Origin: Palsa-504 sp963808315
GTDB taxonomy: Bacteria > Actinomycetota > Actinomycetes > Streptosporangiales > Streptosporangiaceae
Direction of reading: 5' to 3'
Length of the DNA: 64,000 bases
NCBI GenBank assembly: GCA_963808315.1
Contig: CAWEFK010000010.1
Coordinates: forward strand, 124,001 to 188,000
Positions 11,060 through 20,975 of this stretch are shown piece by piece (position 1 is the stretch's first letter; every line of letters starts with the position of its first letter). The translations under genes and the position numbers were made by a program. Under the pieces are notes generated by a model. That model saw nothing but the letters and a program-made list of their open reading frames with translations. It did no database searches and was not told the origin of the DNA.

Positions 11060-11935
11060 ATGACCAAACCGCGGCAAGGGCCGCTGACGCCAGGTGAGCC
11101 GGTTCAGCTCACCGACCCGAAGGGCCGGAGCCACCTGATCACCCTGCGAGCGGGCGCAACCTTTCACACCCACCGGGGCACGCTGAACCACGACGACATC
11201 ATCGGCGGTCCCGACGGGAACGTGGTCAAGTCCGGTGGCGGCACCCCGTACGTGGTCTTCCGGCCGCTGCTCGCCGATTTCACGCTCGCGATGAAGCGCG
11301 GCGCGGCGGTGGTCTATCCCAAGGATGCCGCGCAGATCGTGGCCTTCGCCGACGTCTTCCCCGGCGCTCGCGTGCTCGAAGCCGGGGCCGGATCCGGCGC
11401 GCTCAGCTGCTGGCTGCTGCGCGCGGTCGGGGAGCAGGGCACCTTGACCTCCTTCGAGCGCAGGCCCGACTTCGCCGAGGTCGCCCACCGTAACGTCGAG
11501 CAGTTCTTCGGCGCGCCGCCGCCGTCCTGGCAGCTGGTGGTCGGCGATTTCGGCCGCGCGGAGCAGGACCCTTCCCTGTCGGACTTCGACCGGATCATCC
11601 TGGACATGCTGGCCCCGTGGGATTGCGTGGACGCCGTCGCCTGGGCGCTCGCACCCGGCGGCCTGGTCTGCTGTTACGTCGCCACGACGACCCAGCTGTC
11701 GCGCACGGTGGAGGCGTTGCGCGGCCACGGCGGCTTCGACGAGCCCGCCGCCTGGGAGAGCCTGACCCGCGGTTGGCACGTGGAGGGGCTGGCCGTCCGC
11801 CCCGAGCACCGCATGGTGGGCCACACCGGATTCCTGGTCACCGCCCGCCGGCTGGCGCCCGGCGTCGTTCCCCCTCCGCGCAGGCGGCGCCCGGCCAAGG
11901 GCGCACAAGATGAAGATCACCACGAAGAGCATTGA
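11060..11935 (+). CDS. trmI: tRNA (adenine-58-N1)-methyltransferase TrmI
   Basis: Methylates A58 in the T-loop of tRNAs using S-adenosylmethionine; active as a homotetramer in the family. The 291-residue protein has the small N-terminal beta domain (RSHLITLRAGATFHTHRG), the SAM-binding glycine loop VLEAGAGSGALS, an acidic ligand in TSFERRPDF and the catalytic-region DMLAPW. The tail is basic and acidic (PPRRRRPAKGAQDEDHHEE). In actinomycetes this gene habitually precedes the proteasome ATPase gene, as here. It begins six bases after the protease stop codon. Confidence 0.93.
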   Translation: MTKPRQGPLTPGEPVQLTDPKGRSHLITLRAGATFHTHRGTLNHDDIIGGPDGNVVKSGGGTPYVVFRPLLADFTLAMKRGAAVVYPKDAAQIVAFADVFPGARVLEAGAGSGALSCWLLRAVGEQGTLTSFERRPDFAEVAHRNVEQFFGAPPPSWQLVVGDFGRAEQDPSLSDFDRIILDMLAPWDCVDAVAWALAPGGLVCCYVATTTQLSRTVEALRGHGGFDEPAAWESLTRGWHVEGLAVRPEHRMVGHTGFLVTARRLAPGVVPPPRRRRPAKGAQDEDHHEEH

Positions 11936-12068
11936 TCCGAACGGACGGGTGTGTTATGCGCCGAGTTCCTGGTTACACTTTGTGGTGAAAATGTGACTAT
12001 TGGTCATATCGCGACCAGCAAAGGTTGTATCACGAACAGCAAAACAGCCGGTATCCGGGCTCAGCAGG

Positions 12069-12096
12069 TTAGGGATTGCTCGCGAATAGGTAGAGT
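12069..12096 (+). promoter_or_regulatory. candidate promoter of arc
   Basis: TTAGGG (12069-12074) and TAGAGT (12091-12096) are separated by 16 bases and lie 33 bases upstream of the arc start. The whole 11936-12128 gap is AT-richer than its flanks, and several other -10-like hexamers occur, such as TACACT at about 11973. The choice among them is tentative. Confidence 0.3.
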
Positions 12097-12128
12097 CCAA
12101 GTTAACGGTGCAGAGGGAGGTGAGGGCC

Positions 12129-13907
12129 GTGGCCACCAGAGATGAAAGCGGGCGTGCCTCGCGGCACGAGGATGAGGTGAAGAGCCTTACCGCTCAGATC
12201 TCCTTCCTTGATGAGGAGATCGCCGTACTTCGGCGCAGGCTAGCGGACTCGCCGCGGCAGGTCAGGTTGCTCGAAGACCGGCTGCGCGAGACCGAGGGAA
12301 GTCTTACCGGGGTCACCGCTCAGAACGAGCGGCTGGCCGCGACACTGCGCGAGGCACGTGACCAGATCGTCGCGCTGAAGGAGGAGGTCGACCGGCTGGC
12401 GCAGCCGCCGTCCGGCTTCGGCGTCTTCCTGAACTCCAACGAAGACGACACCTGCGATGTGTTCACCGGCGGTCGCAAGATGCGGGTGAACGTGTCCCCG
12501 AACGTCGAGCAGAGCGAACTGCGCCCAGGTCAGGAAGTAGTCCTGAACGAGGCGCTCAACGTCGTCATCGCCCAGTCTTACGAGACCGTCGGCGAGGTCG
12601 TCATGCTCAAGGAGGTGCTGGCCGACGGTGAGCGCGCGCTGGTCATCTCGCAAGCCGACGAGGAGCGTGTCGTCCGGCTGGCCGAGCCGCTGCTGCACCA
12701 ACCGCTGCGGGCCGGCGACTCGCTGCTGCTCGAGTCGCGGTCAGGGTACGTGTACGAGCGGATTCCCAAGGCGGAGGTGGAGGAGCTCATCCTCGAGGAA
12801 GTGCCGGACATCTCCTACCACGACATCGGCGGGCTCGCCGGGCAGATCGAGCAGATCAGGGACGCGGTCGAGCTGCCCTACCTGCACGCCGACCTGTTCA
12901 AGGAGCACCGGCTGCGGCCGCCGAAGGGCATCTTGCTCTACGGACCGCCCGGCTGCGGCAAGACGCTTATCGCCAAGGCGGTGGCGAACTCGCTGGCCAA
13001 GAAGGTCGCGGAGAAGTCGACCGATACCGGCGGCCCGAACAAGGAGGGCAAGAGCTTCTTCCTCAATATCAAGGGCCCCGAGCTGCTCAACAAGTACGTC
13101 GGTGAGACCGAGCGGCACATCAGGCTGGTCTTCCAGCGGGCCCGTGAGAAGGCCAGCGAGGGCATGCCGGTCATCGTGTTCTTCGACGAGATGGACTCGA
13201 TCTTCCGCACCCGCGGATCCGGCGTGTCCAGTGACGTGGAGAACACGATCGTGCCGCAGCTGCTGTCCGAGATCGACGGCGTCGAGGGCCTGGAGAACGT
13301 GATCGTCATCGGGGCCTCCAACCGCGAGGACATGATCGACCCGGCGATCCTGCGGCCCGGACGGCTGGACGTCAAGATCAAGATCGAGCGGCCGGACGCC
13401 GAGGCGGCCAAGGACATCTTCTCGAAGTACGTCCTGACCGAGCTGCCGCTGCACCCGGACGACATGACCGCCAACGGCTCGTCGGCTCAGGCCACCGTCG
13501 ATGCGATGATCCAGCGCACGGTCGAGCGGATGTACACCGAGTCCGAGGAGAACAGGTTCCTCGAGGTCACCTACGCCAACGGCGACAAGGAAGTGCTGTA
13601 CTTCAAGGACTTCAACTCCGGCGCGATGATCGAGAACATCGTCGCCCGGGCCAAGAAGATGGCCATCAAGGAGTTCCTGGACACCGGGCAGAAAGGTATC
13701 CGGGTCAGTCACCTGCTGGCCGCGTGCGTCGACGAGTTCAGCGAGAACGAGGACCTGCCGAACACGACAAACCCGGACGACTGGGCACGTATCTCCGGCA
13801 AGAAGGGCGAGCGCATCGTCTACATCAGGACCCTGGTCTCCGGCAAGACGGGAACCGAGGCGGGCCGTTCGATCGACACCGTGGCGAACACCGGACAGTA
13901 CCTTTGA
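12129..13907 (+). CDS. arc: proteasome-associated AAA ATPase ARC (Mpa)
   Basis: Hexameric unfoldase that recognises pupylated proteins and threads them into the 20S proteasome. It has an N-terminal coiled coil (about residues 10-85) that binds Pup, an OB-fold region (about 95-235), and an AAA domain with Walker A GPPGCGKT, Walker B IVFFDEMDSIF and the second region of homology ending LRPGRLD. The C-terminus GQYL carries the penultimate-tyrosine motif that docks into PrcA pockets. GTG 12129 is preferred because it follows a strong ribosome site (AGGGAGGTGAGG); GTG 12108 is also in frame. It heads the arc-dop-pup-prcB-prcA series. Confidence 0.96.
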   Translation: MATRDESGRASRHEDEVKSLTAQISFLDEEIAVLRRRLADSPRQVRLLEDRLRETEGSLTGVTAQNERLAATLREARDQIVALKEEVDRLAQPPSGFGVFLNSNEDDTCDVFTGGRKMRVNVSPNVEQSELRPGQEVVLNEALNVVIAQSYETVGEVVMLKEVLADGERALVISQADEERVVRLAEPLLHQPLRAGDSLLLESRSGYVYERIPKAEVEELILEEVPDISYHDIGGLAGQIEQIRDAVELPYLHADLFKEHRLRPPKGILLYGPPGCGKTLIAKAVANSLAKKVAEKSTDTGGPNKEGKSFFLNIKGPELLNKYVGETERHIRLVFQRAREKASEGMPVIVFFDEMDSIFRTRGSGVSSDVENTIVPQLLSEIDGVEGLENVIVIGASNREDMIDPAILRPGRLDVKIKIERPDAEAAKDIFSKYVLTELPLHPDDMTANGSSAQATVDAMIQRTVERMYTESEENRFLEVTYANGDKEVLYFKDFNSGAMIENIVARAKKMAIKEFLDTGQKGIRVSHLLAACVDEFSENEDLPNTTNPDDWARISGKKGERIVYIRTLVSGKTGTEAGRSIDTVANTGQYL

Positions 13908-13976
13908 TGTCTGTTCGCGCTAAGGAAACCGTGTCCGCATGTCGTCTTCGCTCATAACGGCATTAGGCTGCTTTGC

Positions 13977-15494
13977 ATGAGCGTTCTCCGCGTGATGGGC
14001 ACAGAGACGGAATACGGCATCTCTGTGCCCGGACAGCCCGGCGCTAACTCGATGGTCACGTCGTCTCAGATCGTCAACGCCTACCAGGCGGCCACCGCCG
14101 CCAAGGCCCGGCGAGCGCGGTGGGACTTCGAGGAGGAGAACCCGCTGCGGGACGCGCGGGGATTCGACCTGACCCGCGAGGCGGCGGATTCCTCGCAGCT
14201 GACGGACGAGGATCTTGGCCTGGCCAACGTGATCCTCACCAACGGCGGGCGGCTGTACGTCGACCATGCCCACCCCGAGTACTCCGCCCCCGAGACCACC
14301 AACCCGCTGTCCGCGACGATCTGGGATAAGGCCGGTGAGCTGGTCATGGCCGAGGCCGCGGCCAAGGCCGCGACGATACCGGGCAGCGCGCCCATCCAGC
14401 TCTACAAGAACAACACCGACAACAAGGGCGTCTCCTACGGCTCCCACGAGAACTACCTGATGCGGCGCAACACTCCGTTCGCCGACATCGTCAGGTTCCT
14501 GGTCCCGTTCTTCGTCTCGCGTCAGGTGATCTGCGGGGCCGGGCGGGTCGGCATCGGCGCCGACGGCCGGGGGACGGGCTTCCAGATCAGCCAGCGCGCC
14601 GACTTCTTCGAGGTCGAGGTGGGCCTGGAGACCACGCTGAAGCGGCCCATCATCAACACCAGGGACGAGCCGCACGCCGACCCGGAGAAATACCGGCGGC
14701 TGCACGTGATCATCGGCGACGCGAACATGAGCGAGGTATCCACTTACCTCAAGGTCGGCACGACGTCGCTGATCCTGGCGATGATCGAGGACAAATTCCT
14801 CGGCACCGACCTGTCGGTCGAGGCGCCGGTGGCTGAGCTCCGCGCGATCTCGCACGATCCCACCTGCCGCCGCCTGCTGACCCTCAAGGACGGCAGGAAG
14901 ATGACCGCCGTCCAACTGCAGGCCGAGTACCTCGAACTCGCCCGCAAGTACACAGAAGACAAGTACGGGAACGACGTCGACGACATCACAAGCGATGTGC
15001 TCCACCGGTGGGAGTCGGTGCTCAACCGGCTGGCGGAGGACCCGATGCTGCTGGCGAAGGAACTGGACTGGGTGGCCAAGCTCGAGCTGCTCGAGGGCTA
15101 CCGGTCCAGGGACGGCCTGGCCTGGGATCACCCGCGGCTGCAGCTCGTCGACCTGCAGTACTCCGACGTGCGGCCCGATCGCGGCCTGTACAACCGGCTG
15201 GCCGCCCGGGGCCGGATGGTCCGGCTGACCGATGACGCCACCATCGAGCGCGCGGTGGAGAACCCGCCCGAGGACACCAGGGCCTACTTCCGGGGCCGGT
15301 GCCTGCGGCAGTACCCGGAATCCGTCGCGGCCGCCTCGTGGGACTCGGTGATCTTCGACATCCCGGGACGCGAGTCGCTGCAGCGCGTGCCCACGCTGGA
15401 GCCCCTGCGCGGAACCAGGGCGCACGTGGGCGAGCTGCTTGACCGTTGCCGTAGCGCAGCCGACCTCGTCGCCGCACTCACCGGCCATGACTAG
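13977..15494 (+). CDS. dop: Pup deamidase/depupylase Dop
   Basis: Converts the C-terminal Gln of Pup to Glu and removes Pup from substrates. The 505-residue protein opens with the glutamine-synthetase-like MGTETEYGIS motif, and the DHAHPEYSAPET and NTDNKGVSYGSHENYL segments form the nucleotide/metal site. The long loop after residue 40 (AATAAKARRARWDFEEENPLRD) is typical of Dop rather than PafA. It is required here because the local Pup ends in GGQ. No ribosome site is evident. A TAGGCT hexamer seven bases before ATG 13977 suggests a leaderless transcript, which is inference only. Confidence 0.95.
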   Translation: MSVLRVMGTETEYGISVPGQPGANSMVTSSQIVNAYQAATAAKARRARWDFEEENPLRDARGFDLTREAADSSQLTDEDLGLANVILTNGGRLYVDHAHPEYSAPETTNPLSATIWDKAGELVMAEAAAKAATIPGSAPIQLYKNNTDNKGVSYGSHENYLMRRNTPFADIVRFLVPFFVSRQVICGAGRVGIGADGRGTGFQISQRADFFEVEVGLETTLKRPIINTRDEPHADPEKYRRLHVIIGDANMSEVSTYLKVGTTSLILAMIEDKFLGTDLSVEAPVAELRAISHDPTCRRLLTLKDGRKMTAVQLQAEYLELARKYTEDKYGNDVDDITSDVLHRWESVLNRLAEDPMLLAKELDWVAKLELLEGYRSRDGLAWDHPRLQLVDLQYSDVRPDRGLYNRLAARGRMVRLTDDATIERAVENPPEDTRAYFRGRCLRQYPESVAAASWDSVIFDIPGRESLQRVPTLEPLRGTRAHVGELLDRCRSAADLVAALTGHD

Positions 15495-15596
15495 CTGACC
15501 GGCTTCGGATCGCGAGTTCGTACCGATTTCGGCCCGGCGGGATTGGGCGGGACTGCTACGGGTGACGATAGCGTTGGGACAGACGGAGGTAGCAAC

Positions 15597-15806
15597 ATGG
15601 CAACGAAGGACACTGGCGGTCAGCGGCAAACCACGCGGCGCGCCGAAGAGACCGAGCAGGCCGAGACCGGGACCACCGAGGAGAGCAAGGAGCGGCACGA
15701 AAAGCTCTCCGACGACGTCGACGCGATCCTCGACGAGATCGACGAGGTGCTCGAGGAAAACGCCGAGGAGTTCGTCCGGTCCTACGTGCAAAAGGGCGGC
15801 CAGTAA
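15597..15806 (+). CDS. pup: prokaryotic ubiquitin-like protein Pup
   Basis: Intrinsically disordered protein tag of 69 residues, joined by its C-terminal glutamate to substrate lysines. The sequence shows the conserved ARC-binding helix region (SDDVDAILDEIDEVLEENA), then EEFVRSYVQKGGQ. Because the last residue is Gln, Dop must deamidate it before ligation. ATG 15597 has a good ribosome site (cggaggtagcaac). A hairpin lies between it and prcB. Confidence 0.97.
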   Translation: MATKDTGGQRQTTRRAEETEQAETGTTEESKERHEKLSDDVDAILDEIDEVLEENAEEFVRSYVQKGGQ

Positions 15807-15921
15807 CGACGGCGTCCCTGTAGCCCTCGCCGCGCCGGTTCGCCGAAGGCGGACGCGCCGACGGGGTCACGGTAGCGGTCGCGCTCTGGCGTGGCAGTAG
15901 GGTCTGTTGAGGGAAGCGCTC

Positions 15922-15944
15922 GTCCCGGGGTTACCCCCCGGGAC
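15922..15944 (+). terminator. hairpin between pup and prcB
   Basis: GTCCCGGGG (15922-15930) and CCCCGGGAC (15936-15944) form a perfect 9-bp stem with a 5-base loop, 116 bases after pup and 36 before prcB. No T run follows. It may attenuate or process the transcript so that Pup is made in excess over the proteasome core; that role is inferred. Confidence 0.5.
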
Positions 15945-15979
15945 CCGACATTGCTGACTACCAGTGGAGGAGATCCGTA

Positions 15980-16846
15980 TTGGGCTCGTACTACGACGGC
16001 AGCCAGTCAGGTTCCGGTTTCATGGGCCTGCAGACCTCCTCGTTTGCCGATGTCCTCGCGGCCCACTCGCCCGGTCTGCTGCCGGGCCGGCTGCCGGGTG
16101 TGGCGGGCGACGCGACGCCAGGAAACCAGGCCATCCGGGATCTGCCGCACGCCACCACGATCGTGGCCGCGGTGAGCGATCACGGGGTCGTGCTGGCAGG
16201 CGACCGCCGGGCCACCGCGGGCAGCATGATCGCGAAGCGAGACGTGGAGAAGGTCTTCCGCAGCGACGAGTTCTCGGCCATGGGGTACGCGGGCACCGGC
16301 AGTGTGGGGATCGAGTTCGTCCGCCTGTTCCAGGTTGAGCTTGAGCACTACGAGAAGATGGAAGGCCGGTCGCTGTCCCTGGAGGGCAAGGCGAACCGGC
16401 TCGCCTGGATGGTCAGGGGCAACCTGGGCGCGGCCATGCAGGGCCTCATCGTCGTCCCGCTCTTCGTCGGATACGACGAAGACGCCGGGCACGGGCGGAT
16501 CTTCAGCTACGACGTGGCCGGCGGCCCGTACGAAGAGCAGCGCTTCTTTTCCATCGGCTCGGGGTCCTTGTTCGCCCGGGGCGCGCTGAAGAAGCTCTAC
16601 GCGGACGGCATGTCGGTCGACGACACCGTGCTGGCCTGCGTGCAGGCGCTGTACGATGCCGCCGACGACGACTCGGCAACCGGCGGCCCGGACCTGACCA
16701 GGCGCATCTTCCCGGTCATCGCCACGATCACGGCTGACGGCTTCAGGAAGCTGTCAGAGGCCGAATCCGAGGAAGTCGCCCAGCAGGTCGTGCAGAGCCG
16801 GATGATCAGTCCAGACGGCCCCGCGGCCCCGTTGCGCAACGGCTAG
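15980..16846 (+). CDS. prcB: 20S proteasome beta subunit PrcB
   Basis: Catalytic subunit of the 20S core, 288 residues. The propeptide of 58 residues ends at ATT; Thr59 (TTIVAAV) becomes the N-terminal nucleophile after autocleavage. Counting from it, Asp17 (GDRR) and Lys33 (DVEK) are both in place, so the active site is complete. A good ribosome site (tggaggagatc) precedes TTG 15980, which begins G-S-Y-Y-D as expected for the family. A GTG at 15964 lies in another frame. prcA follows after 65 bases. Confidence 0.95.
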   Translation: MGSYYDGSQSGSGFMGLQTSSFADVLAAHSPGLLPGRLPGVAGDATPGNQAIRDLPHATTIVAAVSDHGVVLAGDRRATAGSMIAKRDVEKVFRSDEFSAMGYAGTGSVGIEFVRLFQVELEHYEKMEGRSLSLEGKANRLAWMVRGNLGAAMQGLIVVPLFVGYDEDAGHGRIFSYDVAGGPYEEQRFFSIGSGSLFARGALKKLYADGMSVDDTVLACVQALYDAADDDSATGGPDLTRRIFPVIATITADGFRKLSEAESEEVAQQVVQSRMISPDGPAAPLRNG

Positions 16847-16911
16847 CGGATCGAGCCAGCCCCATCCGAACCATCTGAGCCCATCCGACCAAGGTAAAGG
16901 AAGCGTCCGCG

Positions 16912-17871
<960 letters not shown>

Positions 17872-18377
17872 CCTCGCCGATCTGCGCATTGACCTAGTAG
17901 CTAGCTAGTACCTCAGCAGCCAGCGTTCGACCGGTTACCCGGTGCGGTAAAGGTCACGCCCGGCGAAGGGCCAGCATCCCCCGCGAACACCACCCGCCTC
18001 GCCTGCCACACCCGCACCGGGCGCTCCCGCTCTCCAACGACACCGATGGTCCATCGTGGTTGTCCCAGCAATACCGATGGTCCTTCAATGTGGGTCAGGT
18101 TCAGGGTTCTGCCCCGGCGAAGCTGCTGGAAGCGGGCCGAACGTTACCTGGCACGGCTCTAGTCTGCCCCGGGCCACTTCGCGGCCCGGCCTCTTCAGTT
18201 CGGGGGCAAGCGCGGGCTGCCCCGCGAACGTGTCCCGGCCCGTTATCCGCCGGGTGAGCCAGCTGGGAAGCGGGAGGCCTGATGGTGCTGCAGGGCAGGG
18301 CTGAGCAGGGCTGAGCGGCATTGCCGCCAGCCTGGATCCGGCACGTGATGCGGGACAGACGAGAGTGAGGCGCCCGG
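17872..18377. other. 506-base gene-free gap between prcA and fabF
   Basis: No open frame here shows conserved-looking protein or a ribosome site. The stretch includes a duplicated ACCGATGGTCC (18042-18052 and 18073-18083), a small hairpin CGGGCC/GGCCCG (18170-18188), and GGGCTGAGCA repeats near 18298. It lies between convergent genes, so it is probably a 3' region. pafA, often found downstream of prcA, is not here. Confidence 0.5.
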
Positions 18378-19625
18378 TCAAGCCGCGGTGAATACCAACG
18401 ACACGTTGTGGCCGCCGAACCCGAACGCGTTGTTCAGCACCGCCATCGGCTCGGAGCCTCGTTTGCTGAGCGGCCTCGGCTCGGTGGCGACATCGATGGG
18501 GACGTTCTCGTCGAGGTCGTCGAGGTTGATCGTGGGCGGAGCCACATGCTCCTTCAGCGCGAGGATGGCCGCCACCGACTCGATGGCGCCCGCGCCGCCC
18601 AGCAGGTGCCCGGTCATCGATTTAGTGGATGTGACGATCACGCCGTCCACGGCCGGCCCTAGCGCCTTGACCAGAGCCTGGGCCTCGAGCGCGTCGCCCT
18701 CCGGAGTCGAGGTGGCGTGCGCGTTCACGTGCACCACCTGAGCCGGGTCGACCCGTGCATCGGCCAGCGCCCGGCTGATCGCCGAGGCCACCCCGGCTCC
18801 GTCGGGTGCGGGGTGGGCGATGTGGTAGGCGTCCGAGGAGTAGCCGGCCCCGGCCGCGATCGCGTACACCATCGCGCCGCGTTGCCGGGCGTGTGACAGC
18901 GACTCGAGCACCAGCATGCCGGCCCCCTCGCCGAGCACGAACCCGTCCCTGCCCTTATCAAAGGGCCGTGACGCCCGTTCGGGATCATCGTTGCGGGTGG
19001 ACATGGCCCGCATCACCGCGAACGCGCCGATGTTCAGCGGCAGGATCGCCGCCTCGGTACCGCCGGCCAGCACCACGTCGGCCCGCCCGGAACGGATCAT
19101 GTCGATGCCGTACCCGATCGCCTCCGCACCGGACGCGCAGGCACTGACCAGGGAGTGAGCGCCAGCATGGGCCCCGATCTCCATGCTGATCCAGCCGGCG
19201 GAGCCGTTCGGCATCAGCATCGGCACCGTATAGGGCGAGATGCGCTGCCAGCCCTTCTCCCTGAGCATGTCGTAGGCCGTCAGCGTTGATCCAATGCCGC
19301 CGATCCCGCTGGTGACCGCCACGCCGAGCCGCTCCGGGTCCATTTCCGGTGCTCCCGCGTGCGCCCAGGCCTCGCGTGCGGCCACCATCGCCAGCTGCTC
19401 GCACCGGTCCATCCGGCGGGCCTGCACACGGCCCACGATCGCGACCGGGTCGACGGCGGCCTGGGCCGCGATGCGAACCGGCAGCTGCTGCGCCCACGGC
19501 TCGGTCAGCGGGCCCACGCCGCTGCGCCCGGCCAGCATCCCCGCCCAGGTCGACGCGACGTCCCCGCCGAGCGGGGTGGTGGCGCCGAGCCCGGTGACGA
19601 CGACCGTTTCTCGCTCTACGGTCAC
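18378..19625 (-). CDS. fabF: beta-ketoacyl-ACP synthase II (FabF)
   Basis: Condensing enzyme that extends acyl-ACP with malonyl-ACP in type II fatty-acid synthesis. The 415-residue protein contains the nucleophile Cys in VSACASGAEAIG, the first His in VNAHATSTPEGD and the second in KSMTGHLLGGAGA, plus the C-terminal NNAFGFGGHN loop. It is the last gene of fabD-fabH-acpP-fabF and overlaps the acpP stop by four bases. The start ATG at 19625 gives the usual MTVERETVVVTGLGATTP N-terminus. Confidence 0.95.
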   Translation of the reverse strand: MTVERETVVVTGLGATTPLGGDVASTWAGMLAGRSGVGPLTEPWAQQLPVRIAAQAAVDPVAIVGRVQARRMDRCEQLAMVAAREAWAHAGAPEMDPERLGVAVTSGIGGIGSTLTAYDMLREKGWQRISPYTVPMLMPNGSAGWISMEIGAHAGAHSLVSACASGAEAIGYGIDMIRSGRADVVLAGGTEAAILPLNIGAFAVMRAMSTRNDDPERASRPFDKGRDGFVLGEGAGMLVLESLSHARQRGAMVYAIAAGAGYSSDAYHIAHPAPDGAGVASAISRALADARVDPAQVVHVNAHATSTPEGDALEAQALVKALGPAVDGVIVTSTKSMTGHLLGGAGAIESVAAILALKEHVAPPTINLDDLDENVPIDVATEPRPLSKRGSEPMAVLNNAFGFGGHNVSLVFTAA

Positions 19626-19873
19626 GCTGTACCCCCGGCATTCTTGGCGACGAAGGTCACCACATCCTGGACCGTGGTGAGATCCTTCAGCTGGTCATCG
19701 GGAATCTCGACGCCGAACTTGTCCTGCGCGGCGACGGCGATCTCGACCATCGACAGCGAATCGATGTCCAGATCGTCCACGAAGCTCTTGCCCGGCGTGA
19801 CCTCGTCCGCCGGGACGCCGGCGATCTCTTCCACGATTTCCCCGAGCCCGGCGAGAATCTCCTGGTCGTTCAT
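19622..19873 (-). CDS. acpP: acyl carrier protein
   Basis: Acidic four-helix carrier of 83 residues that holds the growing acyl chain on a phosphopantetheine arm. The attachment serine is Ser39 in DLDIDSLSMVEI. ATG 19873 is chosen because it follows a strong ribosome site (AAGGAGTAAACATC) and gives the normal length; the frame stays open upstream but without homology. It lies between fabH and fabF as in Streptomyces-type clusters. Confidence 0.95.
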   Translation of the reverse strand: MNDQEILAGLGEIVEEIAGVPADEVTPGKSFVDDLDIDSLSMVEIAVAAQDKFGVEIPDDQLKDLTTVQDVVTFVAKNAGGTA

Positions 19874-19982
19874 GATGTTTACTCCTTGTCGTAAATGTTT
19901 GTATGGTCTGCGCCCGTTGGCGGGGCTGCGTCCTGTCAAGTCTCGTGGAGTTAGCGGCGGCCGGCTGGCTGACGAGGCGCGG

Positions 19983-20975
19983 CTAGGGTACCGTGACCAC
20001 CTGCGCCGCGTAACACAGGCCCGCGCCAAACCCGAGCAGCAGGGCCGCGGACCCCGGCTTCACGTCGCCGCGCTCGATCATCCGTGACAGCGCCAAGGGG
20101 ATCGACGCCGAGGACGTGTTACCCGCGTTCACGATGTCGTCCGCCAGGCGCTCACGGGGGACGCCGAGCTTACGCGCGATGGTCTCGATGATGCGCAGGT
20201 TCGCTTGATGGGGCACGAACGCCGCCAGGTCGCTCACCGCAATGCCGGCCCGCTCGCACGCCTGCGCCGCGATCGGGTGCATCGCGGTGGTGGCCCAGCG
20301 GAACACCGCCTGGCCCTCTTGGTGCAGCGACGAGTTACGGTCGGCGATCGTGATGTTCTGGGCCAGGTCCCCCGAGCTTCCCCAGACGACCGGGCCGATG
20401 CCGGGCGCCTCGCCGTCCGCGACCGGGCCGACCACCGCGGCTCCTGCGCCATCAGCGAAGATGATGCAGGTAGACCGGTCGGTGAAGTCGATCCACGCCG
20501 ACATCTTCTCCGCCCCGATGACCAGCACGTGCCGGGCCGTACCGGCCCGGATGGCGTCTGAAGCGTTCGCCAGCGCGTAACAGAAACCGGCGCACGCCGC
20601 GTTGAGGTCGTAGGCGCCGGGCGCGACAATCCCGAGTCGGTGCGCGACCACCGCGGAGACGTTCGGTATCGACGCCTCGGTGCTGCAGGTGGCCACGATG
20701 ACCAGGTCGATGTCACCTGGGGACAAACCGCTGGCGGCAAGCGCCTTGCCGCCGGCGACGAACGCCATGTCGGTCACGCTCTCGTCGGGCCCCGCGATCC
20801 GGCGGCTGACGATGCCGACCCGGCTGCGGATCCATTCGTCGCTGGTATCGACGGTGGCGGCCAGGTCAGCGTTGGTGACTACGTTGCCGGGCTGATAATC
20901 GCCGAACGACAACAGACGCGCGCCCGCGGCGGGAGCGAACGGCCCGACGGCTGGGGCCGGATGGAGAGATGTCAT
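19983..20975 (-). CDS. fabH: beta-ketoacyl-ACP synthase III (FabH)
   Basis: Starts fatty-acid synthesis by condensing a short acyl-CoA with malonyl-ACP. The 330-residue protein shows the catalytic Cys in NAACAGFCYAL, the His in VPHQANLRI and the Asn in NAGNTSSASIP. ATG 20975 overlaps the end of fabD in an ATGA junction, so translation is coupled; the longer frame to 21284 is a shadow of fabD. Actinomycete FabH often accepts branched acyl-CoA primers, giving iso/anteiso fatty acids, but specificity cannot be read here. Confidence 0.94.
   Translation of the reverse strand: MTSLHPAPAVGPFAPAAGARLLSFGDYQPGNVVTNADLAATVDTSDEWIRSRVGIVSRRIAGPDESVTDMAFVAGGKALAASGLSPGDIDLVIVATCSTEASIPNVSAVVAHRLGIVAPGAYDLNAACAGFCYALANASDAIRAGTARHVLVIGAEKMSAWIDFTDRSTCIIFADGAGAAVVGPVADGEAPGIGPVVWGSSGDLAQNITIADRNSSLHQEGQAVFRWATTAMHPIAAQACERAGIAVSDLAAFVPHQANLRIIETIARKLGVPRERLADDIVNAGNTSSASIPLALSRMIERGDVKPGSAALLLGFGAGLCYAAQVVTVP

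Noticed and set aside
12108..12128. GTG 12108 as the arc start
   Set aside because: The strong AGGGAGGTGAGG site lies after it and points to GTG 12129.
18056..18304. Short plus-strand frames in the prcA-fabF gap
   Set aside because: No ribosome site, composition unlike neighbours, and two frames overlap equally well.
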